Assembly: GCF_023016005.1 (NCBI RefSeq)
Contig: NZ_JALKAZ010000001.1
Coordinates: 2,487,902-2,551,901 of the forward strand
Source of the DNA: Erythrobacter sp. F6033
GTDB taxonomy: Bacteria; Pseudomonadota; Alphaproteobacteria; Sphingomonadales; Sphingomonadaceae
Reading direction: 5' to 3'
DNA: 64,000 nucleotides
How positions within the stretch are numbered: position 1 is the stretch's first letter; each line of letters opens with the position of its first letter. This document shows positions 42,754 to 51,440 of the stretch, one piece after another. A program made the translations under genes and the position numbers. The notes below the pieces were generated by a model, which worked only from the letters and a program-made list of their open reading frames with translations, searched no databases and had not been told where the DNA came from.

Positions 42754-43386
42754 ATGGCGACTTATCGTGCAATCATTGCCGATGATCACGCAATCGTGCG
42801 CAGATCACTTGCCGCGATACTGGCCGAAATCGGCAATGTTGAAATCGTCGCCGAAGCGGAAAACGGCATCGAAACGATCGCCCTTATTAAAGAGCACGCA
42901 CCCGATCTTTTGTTGCTGGATGCGGCTATGCCATTGGCGCGCGGCGTACAGGTCTATGCCGAGGCACGCAGATGGTCGCCTGACACAAAGGTGATCGTTG
43001 TTACGGGTTTCACGTCTGTTTCCATGCTCGCCGACTGGCTTTCGGCAGGCGTTGACGGGCTTTTCCTCAAATCGGCCAACCCCGAAGAAATGCATAAAGG
43101 CTTTTCACAGGTGCTCGCAGGCGGGAAATTCGTCTCAGAAGAGGTGGCACGCAAACTTGCGGCCGAGCCTGAGCGCGAGCAGCTGACCGATCGCGAACGA
43201 GAGGTCCTCGCTCTGATCGCGGCAGGCCACCAAAATGGACCGATCGGCGAAAAGCTCTTCATTAGCCCAAAGACCGTCGAGAAACATCGCGCCAGTCTTA
43301 TGGCGAAACTTGGAGTGAATTCCGTTTCAGGCCTCCTCACCTACGCATTGCGCGAAGGGATGTTGGACGAGCATCGACAGTTATGA
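42754..43386 (+). CDS. LuxR-type (NarL/FixJ) response regulator
   Basis: 210 residues: receiver domain (about 1-120; acidic pair in IIADDHAI, phospho-Asp56 in LLLLDAAMP, Lys in LFLKSANPEE) and a LuxR helix-turn-helix (about 142-203, LTDREREVLALIAAGHQNGPIGEKLFISPKTVEKHRASLMAKLG). The helix before the recognition helix is slightly unusual (NGPIGEKL rather than NKEIA). The ATG at 42754 has GGGGG 12 nt upstream; a Met at 42721 is also in frame. The partner kinase follows after 84 bp. Confidence 0.92.
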   Translation: MATYRAIIADDHAIVRRSLAAILAEIGNVEIVAEAENGIETIALIKEHAPDLLLLDAAMPLARGVQVYAEARRWSPDTKVIVVTGFTSVSMLADWLSAGVDGLFLKSANPEEMHKGFSQVLAGGKFVSEEVARKLAAEPEREQLTDREREVLALIAAGHQNGPIGEKLFISPKTVEKHRASLMAKLGVNSVSGLLTYALREGMLDEHRQL

Positions 43387-43417
43387 ACGGGCGGCCATGT
43401 ATAGCTGACGGCGCCGG

Positions 43418-43435
43418 ATGGGGGATGCACCCCAT
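43418..43435. promoter_or_regulatory. Palindrome ATGGGG-N6-CCCCAT, site 2
   Basis: ATGGGGGATGCACCCCAT, perfect arms identical to site 1 (42630-42647) with a different spacer, 36-53 nt upstream of the sensor-kinase ATG. The position would overlap a promoter or leader of the kinase gene. Confidence 0.6.
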
Positions 43436-43470
43436 TTGCCGCCAAAGCCTCGCGGTCTAGTCCGGGGTCC

Positions 43471-45471
43471 ATGATGGATCTCTCGTCTCGTTTGCACCTG
43501 TTTATGCGCTCAGCACGGTCGGTATGGCTGTTCGTTGTTGCCACGGCGCTCCTTGGTACCGCCGCGGCCTCTCAGACTGCCTCGGTGAACCAAGGGCCAG
43601 CCGAGTTGCCGCAGGGAAACGCGCATCTCCAGCCGTTTGACAATCTGCGGTATCTTATCAGTGACGATGCAGCGCTCGACCCCGATGCTGTATTGGCGCG
43701 GCGAAACGAGTTTAAGCCGCTTGAGAGCCCCTGGGTCGACTTTGGCGAGCAGCAAGGTGCAGTTTGGTTGCTGGTTGAGGTGACAAACTCGGCCGACCGT
43801 TCCGGCAGGTGGATGATCGATATCCAGCGACCGTTCGCGGATGAATTGATCGTCCAAAAACGCGGTGCGGGCCAGCCAGTAGAGACGCTGCTTTCAGTCG
43901 ATCGGCAAACACCGTTTCAAGAGCGTCCTGTGGTCAGCCAATATCTTGTCGCGCCGCTTTGGATGGAAGCGGGAGAGACCGCAGAAATCCTTGTCGGGCT
44001 AAGGTCATCGACCGGGACTTGGATGCCCCTCACCTTTGCCACCGAAGAGCGGATGCGCACCGCGCATATGCAAGAGGCGCGCACCAACTGGATCATCAAT
44101 GGTGCCATGGCGGCGCTGGTGATCATTGCGATTGCCATGGGCCGGTTGGTCGGCTGGCCGCTTGTCGGGTCATTCGCCGCTTATGTCAGCCTTAGCGCTT
44201 TGTTTGTTGCCAACAATGAGGGGTATTTGCATCGCTTCTGGTGGCCCGGATCAATGGGGGCATACGAGCCCGCAAACCTGCTTTTGCTGTGCGGAATGAT
44301 GATCGCGGTGCTTCAGTTCGCGCGCCTATTCGCTGGGCTAAAGGCGCATTCTCCGCGTTTCAATCGCGGCATCATCGGCCTGCAAGCGGTGCTTGGATTG
44401 CTCGCAGTCTTGTGCGTTTTTCTGTGGCAGCTCGATGCGGTCAGTGTGGCGGTGTTCGCAATCGTTCCTGTCGTTGCCATAGCGTATTTCGCAATCGCTA
44501 TTCTCGCATGGCGCGCGAAAACCTTGGGTGCGATTCCGTTCACAGCGGGTTCGATTGCAATCCTGTTCACCGTCGTAACGATGGGGGCTGTCTTGGCGGT
44601 TCCCGGACGCTTTCCGCTCACTGTCGCGCTCGATTATTTTCACGCTACAGTGCTGATCGAAAGCGTCGCATTTCTCATCGCAATCCTTGTGCGCATGCTT
44701 GCCATGCAAGCCGATCTCAACCGCTCGTTGCAAGCTGAAGTTAATGCCGCGAACGAGCGCCTAGAATTATCAGAAGCGCTCGAAGAAAGCCGGGCACGCT
44801 ATGACACAGCCCGGACGCAAGCCGATGGATTGCGCAATCGGCTTGCCTCAACGTCGCACGATCTTCAGCAACCCCTCATGTCGCTGCGCCAGAGTTTAGC
44901 CGATGTGGCGAGGCGCGATCCGCAATCAGCTGGTGCCTTGCAGACTGCGCTCGATTACCTGCAAAATGTGACCGACGCGGGATTGGAGGCAGCTGTTTCC
45001 GATAGCGATCTTTCTGGCGAGAAACCGGAGGAAGGTGATGAGCTCTTCCCCGTTGGCCTCGTCCTGGAGAACTGCGCCACGATGTTTCGAGCGGACGCAA
45101 AACAGCGCGGCATCGATTTGCGGGTTCGCAGCAGCGACACTCTTGTGAAAACCGAACCAATCGAATTCATGCGCGCTGTCAGCAATCTGGTCTCCAATGC
45201 GTTGAGGCATTCCAAGGCGAGCACGGTCTTGGTCGCAGCACAAACACGTCCGGATCATGTCCTTGTGCGAGTATTGGATAACGGATGCGGCATGGGCAGC
45301 TCTCTGCCTTCAAAAGTGCGAGCAAGCCCTGTGGAAGCCGAGCATAGCAAGGGGCACGGCCTTGGGCTCAAGCAAGTCCAGAACCTCGCCAGCAGGCCAG
45401 GACACTCTTTGAAGGTGCGATCCGCAGTAGATGAAGGGACCTGCGTGACACTAGTGATCCCTCGCAGCTGA
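43471..45471 (+). CDS. 7TM-DISM sensor histidine kinase
   Basis: 666 residues. Signal peptide/anchor, then a periplasmic 7TMR-DISM-type sensing domain (about 40-205, with VWLLVEVTNSADRSGRWMIDIQRPFADEL), seven membrane helices (about 210-415), a short coiled coil, HisKA with LASTSHDLQQPLMSLRQSL (phospho-His 463), and an ATPase domain with NLVSNALRHS, VLDNGCGMGS and GHGLGLKQVQNLA. The DISM sensor class is often proposed to bind carbohydrates; that is family inference. Adjacent to and probably cognate with the LuxR-type regulator. Met at 43471 and 43474 are both possible. Confidence 0.9.
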   Translation: MMDLSSRLHLFMRSARSVWLFVVATALLGTAAASQTASVNQGPAELPQGNAHLQPFDNLRYLISDDAALDPDAVLARRNEFKPLESPWVDFGEQQGAVWLLVEVTNSADRSGRWMIDIQRPFADELIVQKRGAGQPVETLLSVDRQTPFQERPVVSQYLVAPLWMEAGETAEILVGLRSSTGTWMPLTFATEERMRTAHMQEARTNWIINGAMAALVIIAIAMGRLVGWPLVGSFAAYVSLSALFVANNEGYLHRFWWPGSMGAYEPANLLLLCGMMIAVLQFARLFAGLKAHSPRFNRGIIGLQAVLGLLAVLCVFLWQLDAVSVAVFAIVPVVAIAYFAIAILAWRAKTLGAIPFTAGSIAILFTVVTMGAVLAVPGRFPLTVALDYFHATVLIESVAFLIAILVRMLAMQADLNRSLQAEVNAANERLELSEALEESRARYDTARTQADGLRNRLASTSHDLQQPLMSLRQSLADVARRDPQSAGALQTALDYLQNVTDAGLEAAVSDSDLSGEKPEEGDELFPVGLVLENCATMFRADAKQRGIDLRVRSSDTLVKTEPIEFMRAVSNLVSNALRHSKASTVLVAAQTRPDHVLVRVLDNGCGMGSSLPSKVRASPVEAEHSKGHGLGLKQVQNLASRPGHSLKVRSAVDEGTCVTLVIPRS

Positions 45472-45624
45472 CCGAATCCTCAATCCAGCCGCTTCTGCTT
45501 TGCTGGCATTGGAACAACGACTCAAAGATCGCTTGCTCGATTTTGCAGACGAATTGTGGAGACAACGCTGGTTTAGGACCGTTCGGGTTACGGTTTTCCA
45601 ACGGTTTCAATCTGTTGTAAAAAG
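45472..45624. other. Gap between kinase gene and tRNA-Lys
   Basis: No gene, repeat or clear terminator seen. Together with 45701-45813 beyond the tRNA, it is otherwise featureless. Confidence 0.4.
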
Positions 45625-45700
45625 TGGTGAGCCCTGCTGGGTTCGAACCAGCGACCTACTGATTAAAAGTCAGTTGCTCTACCAACTGAGCTAAGGGCCC
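45625..45700 (-). tRNA. trnK: tRNA-Lys (TTT)
   Basis: 76-nt minus-strand cloverleaf: acceptor GGGCCCT/AGGGCTC (one G-T pair), D-arm GCTC-AGTTGGTA-GAGC, anticodon stem ACTGA/TCAGT with loop CTTTTAA (anticodon TTT), T-arm CTGGG-class stem with TTCGAAC, discriminator A and encoded CCA. Confidence 0.97.
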
Positions 45701-45813
45701 CCACGGGGTATTCGGCGGGGTTGGTATGTGCCGAAAGAGCGGCCCACTTAGTCAGGGTGGGTAGAAGGGTCAAGCGTTACGCGTCATTATCGAGTATGAA
45801 ATTTCGCAGTGTC

Positions 45814-47379
45814 TTATTCTTCCGCATGCGCAGCGGTCCAATGCGCAGCGATTTGACTGTTGTTTGGAGCGGCTTCGCGGGCCTTGGTTAGCAATCGGCG
45901 GGCTTCAGCTTTCGAGCCACCTTGCTCCCAAAGCGCCCAGCCCAGCGTATCGAGAATCTGCGGACTTTGCGGCGCTTCCGCCAAGGCTCGGCGCGCAAGC
46001 GCAACAGCTTCGGCATGATCGCCGAGCTTGGTCTTGACTGCCGCCGCGTTGTTCAGGAGCGCCGGATCATTCTTACCCGCCCCGTTCACGAACGGTCCGT
46101 AAATCGAATCGGCCTTGGCCCAGTCTCCTGCACGAATGGCTTTGCCAGCTTCAAGCATAGTCTTGGACAGATTGGGTGCGGCATCCCGCTTCGCGATCAA
46201 CGCACGGATTCGCGCCGCATCGCTTTTGTTGGTCTCCTCAGCCACCTTCAGCGCGAACAACAATGTCCCGCCGTCAGTTTGCGGATGATCGACCACCGGC
46301 GCGATTGTCTTCCAGGCGTTTTCGAATTCGCCTTCTTCGGCATAGCTTCGCGCGAGCACTCGCTGCGCCATCATATCGTTTGGATGGTCTTCTGCGTACC
46401 CGCCCAAGGCAAGTATTGCGGAGCCGTGTTGTCCGCGTGCTGCATCGATAAACCCGCGCAAACGGCTGAATGCGGGCTCAGATGCAATCGCCGGGGGAAC
46501 GGTCTCGATAAGTGCGAAGGCCTGTTGAAGATCACCGGCGTCGAATGACATTTGCGCCAAGAACAGAACGCCGATCGGGTGGGTCGTGCCGCTTCCGCCG
46601 GTTTTCTGGATCCAATCAGCAGCGGCCTGTTGGTCGCCGCGATCACGCGCAATCGCCGCCATGCCGAGCATGGCGGTTTGGTGGGCAGGCTGAACGCTCA
46701 ACACGGTTTCAAACCGTTTCGCGGCCATGTCCAAATCGCGCTCCCCAAGTGCAATTTGACCTGCAAGCATATGAGCCTGAGGCACTGCGGGTTCGATTGA
46801 GAGAACCGGTTGCAGACGCGCAAGCGCCGCATCTGATTGCGCTGCTGCCTGCAGCCGCTCCGCATCGATTGTCACAAGCCGCGGGTCTTCGGGGAATTTT
46901 TCGAGTCCCTTATCGAGTTGCTCGGAGGCAGTCGGCATATCGCCTTCGGCCATCGCGATAGCGATTGCAGCAGTGTAAGCCATCGCCACATCGTATTCGA
47001 GCACACCCACCGCTTCACGGGCCGCACCCATATAGTTTCCGAGCAGGTAAGCCTCTGCCAGTTTCGCCTTTGCGAGACTGCTTGCATTCGGCCCTTTGAC
47101 CAACGCTTCATACTCAGTCACCGCTCGATCGGGATTGCCCGTTGCGATTGCCAAATCACCAGCGAGCATGCGCAGATCGGCATTGTCGGGATCTGTGGTC
47201 AGCGCCTGATTGACATATTCCAGCGCAATACGCGGGGACCCATCTGACATAGCCGCTCTCGCTGCAGCCAATGGATCGGCTGGCGCGGTGTCACACGCCG
47301 CCAAGAACGGCATCGAAATGAACGCCAATGTGGCGGCTGGAATAATTGAGCGGGCGGTGTTCGTGCAAAACTTGGGCAT
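45814..47379 (-). CDS. TPR-repeat lipoprotein
   Basis: 521 residues. Lipobox FLAAC (Cys29) then Asp at +2, followed by about a dozen TPR-like helical pairs over the whole length (for example PRIALEYVNQALTTDPDNADLRMLAGDLAIATGN and LRLARRALAEAPQSPQILDTLGWALWEQG-type units near the end). It resembles the TPR lipoproteins (PrsT-like) of PEP-CTERM/exosortase loci, and a PEP-CTERM gene lies divergently 227 bp away, but PrsT is usually longer, so the specific assignment is tentative. Likely periplasmic scaffold in polysaccharide or surface assembly. Confidence 0.8.
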   Translation of the reverse strand: MPKFCTNTARSIIPAATLAFISMPFLAACDTAPADPLAAARAAMSDGSPRIALEYVNQALTTDPDNADLRMLAGDLAIATGNPDRAVTEYEALVKGPNASSLAKAKLAEAYLLGNYMGAAREAVGVLEYDVAMAYTAAIAIAMAEGDMPTASEQLDKGLEKFPEDPRLVTIDAERLQAAAQSDAALARLQPVLSIEPAVPQAHMLAGQIALGERDLDMAAKRFETVLSVQPAHQTAMLGMAAIARDRGDQQAAADWIQKTGGSGTTHPIGVLFLAQMSFDAGDLQQAFALIETVPPAIASEPAFSRLRGFIDAARGQHGSAILALGGYAEDHPNDMMAQRVLARSYAEEGEFENAWKTIAPVVDHPQTDGGTLLFALKVAEETNKSDAARIRALIAKRDAAPNLSKTMLEAGKAIRAGDWAKADSIYGPFVNGAGKNDPALLNNAAAVKTKLGDHAEAVALARRALAEAPQSPQILDTLGWALWEQGGSKAEARRLLTKAREAAPNNSQIAAHWTAAHAEE

Positions 47380-47605
47380 AGGTCACGCACATACCGCAAG
47401 ATGCTTAACAGGCCGTTCGTGCGGGTTAACTGTCAGAATTTCTTACAGACGCACGGACTCAGACACGTACGTTAACTACTACAAGCCCCGTATTTCCGGC
47501 AATTTTCGCGGTCTGGCACACCTATTGCTTAACCTTTGTCCGTAGCGAGCCGCCGATTAACCGGCTCACCAGAATTTAGAATTAGAGACATAGGACAAAC
47601 GGGGA

Positions 47606-48133
47606 ATGGCAATGAGCAAGCTTTACAAATCCGCCGCAATCGCTCTCGCAGCGAGCACGATGGCTGTCGCGGCACCGGCTTCGGCGGACATTTTCGAGTA
47701 TGAAATGACCAATGGTGACATCCTGACCATTGATACCGACACGCAGATCGGCACATGGAAAGGAAACAAGATCGATGTTTCCTTTACCAGCCCCGAATTT
47801 GCCAACTTTCAAGGCGGCGCCAATCCGAGCTTCACCTATACGCTCACAGACATGACCGGTACGCGTAGCATTCGCGGCACCGACTACACACCGACCCGCC
47901 AGAACGGTAACCGTTTCCACCCGTGGATGATGAAAACGACCCGCGACGGTCGCATCAATCTGTGGTCGTGGTGGGGTGATCCCGTGATCGCTGGCGACTA
48001 TGTGAAGCGTATCGGTGACTACCGCGTTGTCGACGTACCGGCTCCGGGCATCGTTGGTCTTCTGGCCCTCGCGCTTGCAGCACTTGGCTTTGGCCGTCGC
48101 CGCCGAAAGATCAAAGGCGCCGCTGCTGCATAA
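47606..48133 (+). CDS. PEP-CTERM sorting-signal protein (VPAPG type)
   Basis: 175 residues: signal peptide (cleavage near APASA), a short beta-rich mature domain with many Trp/Thr (LTIDTDTQIGTWKGN, RINLWSWWGDPV), and a textbook tail (residues 144-175): VPAPG, a hydrophobic helix (IVGLLALALAALGFG) and RRRRK. Such proteins are processed by an exosortase and exported to the surface. No exosortase gene is in the window. ATG at 47606 (AGGAC nine bases upstream) and 47612 (GGGGA six bases upstream) are both possible. Function of the mature part unknown. Confidence 0.9.
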   Translation: MAMSKLYKSAAIALAASTMAVAAPASADIFEYEMTNGDILTIDTDTQIGTWKGNKIDVSFTSPEFANFQGGANPSFTYTLTDMTGTRSIRGTDYTPTRQNGNRFHPWMMKTTRDGRINLWSWWGDPVIAGDYVKRIGDYRVVDVPAPGIVGLLALALAALGFGRRRRKIKGAAAA

Positions 48134-48156
48134 GTCAGCTGCTTTCTAAAATCAGC

Positions 48157-48196
48157 AAACGCCCGGGTGCCTCATGCATTCGGGCGTTTGTCGTTT
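48157..48196. terminator. Hairpin terminator between converging genes
   Basis: AAACGCCCG and CGGGCGTTT form a 9-bp perfect stem with a 15-nt loop, followed by GTCGTTTT. Lies between the PEP-CTERM gene and folK, which converge. Confidence 0.78.
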
Positions 48197-48205
48197 TGGA
48201 ATGGG

Positions 48206-48670
48206 TTAAATCCGTGCGGCGAGTTGGCGCACGCTCAATCCGCTTACCGGATCGCGCCAATCACCTGCGATTGCGCCCGCAGGGCTCAGCACAAAATCAC
48301 GCTCACGAAAATCGACATGCGGGATCGTGAGCTCGTCGGATTGCCACTCACCACCGCTCCAAAGCACAATATCGAGATCAAGCACACGGTCGCCCCAGCG
48401 CCGCCCTTTGCGCCGTCCGAACGCGCGCTCCATCCGCTTTAGTCCGGCGAGCAATGCGGGCGGATCATATTCGCTATCGAGTACAGCAGCGCCATTGGCG
48501 AACTGGCGCTGGGCTGGTCCCATCGGCGCGCTGTCGATGATCGGTGCCCGCGCGCTTACTGTGCCAAGCGCGGCGAGCTCCTCCATTACGGCACGCAGCA
48601 CGTCTCGCGGGCGGCCATAGATGGGATGCCGCCGGTTAGACCCCAACGCGATCAGATAGGAACTGCTCAA
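48206..48670 (-). CDS. folK: 2-amino-4-hydroxy-6-hydroxymethyldihydropteridine pyrophosphokinase
   Basis: Folate biosynthesis enzyme transferring pyrophosphate from ATP to hydroxymethyldihydropterin. 154 residues: SYLIALGSNR at the start, DSAPMGPAQRQFANGAAVL, GRRWGDRVLDLDIVLW and the conserved IPHVDFRERDFVLSPAGAIAGDWRDP. No Met fits; the TTG at 48670 overlaps the stop of aguB (TTGA), implying translational coupling. The longer open frame to 48946 runs antiparallel in phase through aguB and is rejected. Confidence 0.93.
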   Translation of the reverse strand: MSSSYLIALGSNRRHPIYGRPRDVLRAVMEELAALGTVSARAPIIDSAPMGPAQRQFANGAAVLDSEYDPPALLAGLKRMERAFGRRKGRRWGDRVLDLDIVLWSGGEWQSDELTIPHVDFRERDFVLSPAGAIAGDWRDPVSGLSVRQLAARI

Positions 48671-49542
48671 ATGTCTTCTGCAATCCGGCCGTAAAGCTGC
48701 GGACGACGATCCCGGAAAAAGCCCATACCGGCACGGTGCTTTGCTGCCTGCGCCAGATCGAGCGTTGCGACCAGAATGCCTTCTTCTTTGGCGCCGAATT
48801 CCTGCACCAGATCGCCCCACTCGTCCGAAATGAAGGAGTGCCCGTAAAAGCTCTGCTCGCCTTGCGGACCTTCGGCACCGATCCGGTTGCTGGCAACCAC
48901 CGGCATGCAATTCGAAACCGCGTGACCAATCATCGCGCGCCGCCACATGCGGCTTGTATCAAGGTCCGCGTCATACGGCTCCGACCCAATCGCAGTGGGA
49001 TAGAGAAGCACCTCAGCGCCCTTCAAAGCCATCACACGCGCACATTCGGGATACCATTGGTCCCAGCAGATGCCGACACCGATACGAATCCTGCCGCCGT
49101 CATCGCTGGCGATGTCCCACACTTTGAAACCGTCATTGCCCGGGCGGAAATAGAACTTTTCTTCATATCCTGGCCCATCGGGAATGTGGCTCTTACGGTA
49201 CGTGCCCATGATCTCGCCATCAGGGCCGATCATCGCGAGCGTGTTGTAATAGTGGTGGCCATCACGCTCGAAAAAACTGGTCGGGATCGTGACGTTCAAC
49301 TTCGCTGCCAGTTTCTGCATGGCGACAACGCTTGGGTGCTCCGCAGTCGGACGCGCGAGTGCAAACAGCGCTTCGTCCTCTTCGCGGCAGAAGTAAGGTC
49401 CGGAAAAAAGCTCCGGCGGCAGGATGAGTTTCGCGCCTTTCGTGGCGGCTTGCTCAATCAATGCGCTGACCGCCGCGATATTCGCAGCTTCATCGTCTAG
49501 GCCCAGCGCAAGCTGGAGGGCGGCTACAGTGAGTTTCGTCAT
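48667..49542 (-). CDS. aguB: N-carbamoylputrescine amidase
   Basis: Nitrilase-superfamily enzyme making putrescine from N-carbamoylputrescine. 291 residues with the Glu-Lys-Cys triad at Glu44 (LPPELFSGPYFC), Lys117 (GTYRKSHIPDGPGYEEKFYF) and Cys159 (GVGICWDQWYPECAR). The HIPDGPGYEEKFYFRPG segment is characteristic of AguB. agmatine deiminase (aguA) is not adjacent. First gene of the aguB-folK pair. Confidence 0.95.
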   Translation of the reverse strand: MTKLTVAALQLALGLDDEAANIAAVSALIEQAATKGAKLILPPELFSGPYFCREEDEALFALARPTAEHPSVVAMQKLAAKLNVTIPTSFFERDGHHYYNTLAMIGPDGEIMGTYRKSHIPDGPGYEEKFYFRPGNDGFKVWDIASDDGGRIRIGVGICWDQWYPECARVMALKGAEVLLYPTAIGSEPYDADLDTSRMWRRAMIGHAVSNCMPVVASNRIGAEGPQGEQSFYGHSFISDEWGDLVQEFGAKEEGILVATLDLAQAAKHRAGMGFFRDRRPQLYGRIAEDI

Positions 49543-49569
49543 TGGAATCCTCTGGCGCCGCCCTTAAGC

Positions 49570-50421
49570 CTATTCCGCTTTCCTGAACAACAACGTCATC
49601 CGGTCGCTCTCGCCAATCGCTGCATAGGTTTCGCGATCTTCGTCACCTTTTGCGTAGCTTGGCGGTAGAGTCCAAACGCCGTCTTCATAGTCGGCGGTAT
49701 CATTCGGGTTGGCGTTGATTTCGGACGTGTCGACAAGTTCAAAGCCCTTGCCTTCGAAGAACGCGATAAGCTCGTCCTGCTTCAGATAGCCCATATTACC
49801 ATCGACATAGTCTTCCGGTGCATCCGCTTTCGCGCGGTGCTGAACCACGCCGAGCATGCCGCCGGGTTTCAGCGTCGCGTGAAGAGCTTCGATCTCGCTG
49901 TCGGCAACGCCCCAACGAATGAGGTTGTGCATCATACGCATCATCAGCACTCGGTCGACGGTGCCGTTCAGTTCTGCGGGAATCGCATTGCCGAAATGGA
50001 ACGGCAGAGCCTCTGCCGGGATGCCCAGCGTTTCTGACTGAGTTTCGGAAAAGCTGTCCGCAAAGCCGCGCACACGCTCAACAAATCCCTCGCCCAGGCT
50101 TGCACCCGCTTCGGGCGGAAAGCTGACCGCTACATAGCCGCCATCACCATTAACATAGGGGGCAAGGATACGCGTGTACCAGCCGCCGCCCGGAGCATAT
50201 TCGATGACCGTGTGATTTGGCTCCACCTGAAAGAACGCCAGCGTTTCGGCCGGATTGCGGAATTCGTCCCGAGGACGATCCTCATCGCGGCGCGCGTCGG
50301 CCAGCACTTCTATCAGCTTGGTGTTTTCAGCGCTGGCTTCCACCGGCGCAGTCTCACCCGCTTCCGGAGCGCACGCAGTCAATGCAAGCGCTCCAACAGC
50401 GGCCATCAGAATATGTCTCAT
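49570..50421 (-). CDS. Exported class I methyltransferase-like lipoprotein (COG4798-like), copy 1
   Basis: 283 residues with a lipobox (LALTACAP, Cys17) followed by a Rossmann methyltransferase domain. Motif I is VIEYAPGGGWYTRILAPYVNG; VDRVLMMRMMHNLIRWG, GGMLGVVQHRAK and the ending ESDRMTLLFRKAE are shared with its neighbour copy. A methyltransferase fold outside the cytoplasm is odd because SAM is cytosolic, so it may bind another ligand or act differently. Follows copy 2 by 20 bp on the same strand. Confidence 0.85.
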   Translation of the reverse strand: MRHILMAAVGALALTACAPEAGETAPVEASAENTKLIEVLADARRDEDRPRDEFRNPAETLAFFQVEPNHTVIEYAPGGGWYTRILAPYVNGDGGYVAVSFPPEAGASLGEGFVERVRGFADSFSETQSETLGIPAEALPFHFGNAIPAELNGTVDRVLMMRMMHNLIRWGVADSEIEALHATLKPGGMLGVVQHRAKADAPEDYVDGNMGYLKQDELIAFFEGKGFELVDTSEINANPNDTADYEDGVWTLPPSYAKGDEDRETYAAIGESDRMTLLFRKAE

Positions 50422-50441
50422 ATGCTCTCTCCGTGAGCGGT

Positions 50442-51299
50442 TTAGTCAGCCTTTTTGAACAGCAACGTCATCCGGTCGCTTTCACCAATTGCAATGTATT
50501 CGGCGCGCTTTGGATCATCCTGACCGGTTGCGAGCACAGGCGGCAAAGTCCACACGCCGCGTTCCCAATTTGCCGGGTCTTTCGCGTTAGCGTTGATTTC
50601 GCTCTCAGCGGCAAGTTCGAAACCGTTAGCTTCGAAAATCGCGACAACATCGGCCTTGCGCATGTAACCGCGCTGGCGTGCACCGTAATCATCGTAGCTC
50701 GCGCCATCTGGCGCGCGGTGCTGAACCACGCCAACCATGCCATCATCTTTCAGCATCATACGCGCCGCTTTCAGCACGCTGTCAGCACTGTTGCCAATGT
50801 TGAGGCCGTGCATCGAGCGGAAAATCACCACCCGGTCGACCGTGCCAGCAGCGTCTTCTGGCATCTCGTCGGTTTCAAACGCGGTAACATCATCCGCGCT
50901 TACGCCCATACCTTCGGCTAAGCCGTTTTTGAACGTTTCAGTCCAACCTTTGGAGCGCGCTTCCTGAGCGCGGGTGCGATAGGTGCGGCCATCGCTGTCT
51001 TGGTTGAACGCGATGTATTTGCCAGCGGGCATTAGATACGGCGCAAGAACGCGGGTGTACCAGCCGCCGCCGGGACCATATTCTGCCACAGTCATGTTTG
51101 GCTCGATCTGGAAGAAAGCGAGAGTTTCGACTGGGTTGCGATATTGATCGCGCGCACGATCACCATCGCGGCGTTCATGGGCGAGCACGTCTTCGAGCGC
51201 GGGCGCGCTGGCGGCATGATCGTCTGCTGCAACAGGGGCACTGACTGTTAGAGCGGCACCGGCAATTGCGGTGAGCGAAGCGAGATAAAGTGGTTTCAT
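50442..51299 (-). CDS. Exported class I methyltransferase-like protein (COG4798-like), copy 2
   Basis: 285 residues, same architecture as copy 1: a signal peptide (MKPLYLASLTAIAGAALTVS, ending near APVAADD) with Ala-x-Ala-type cleavage rather than a lipobox Cys, then motif I TVAEYGPGGGWYTRVLAPYLMP and VVIFRSMHGLNIGNS, GVVQHRAPDGASYDDYG, ESDRMTLLFKKAD. The pair looks like an ancient tandem duplication with divergent localisation (soluble versus lipidated). GAGAGGA ten bases upstream supports the ATG at 51299 over the frame extension to 51392. Confidence 0.86.
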   Translation of the reverse strand: MKPLYLASLTAIAGAALTVSAPVAADDHAASAPALEDVLAHERRDGDRARDQYRNPVETLAFFQIEPNMTVAEYGPGGGWYTRVLAPYLMPAGKYIAFNQDSDGRTYRTRAQEARSKGWTETFKNGLAEGMGVSADDVTAFETDEMPEDAAGTVDRVVIFRSMHGLNIGNSADSVLKAARMMLKDDGMVGVVQHRAPDGASYDDYGARQRGYMRKADVVAIFEANGFELAAESEINANAKDPANWERGVWTLPPVLATGQDDPKRAEYIAIGESDRMTLLFKKAD

Positions 51300-51440
51300 C
51301 CGTAAGGGATCCTCTCGATTGGAAACGAATAGCCCACATCTCCTGACGCAAGGGCGCGATAATGACAAGTCGCAGGCCTGCGGCACTGGCAAATCCTGTC
51401 GGCGATCTTATGTCATTCATCGAATAGGAGACATGACAAC

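Noticed and set aside
48671..48946. N-terminal extension of folK
   Set aside because: Lies inside aguB in another frame; FolK begins at the TTG overlapping the aguB stop.
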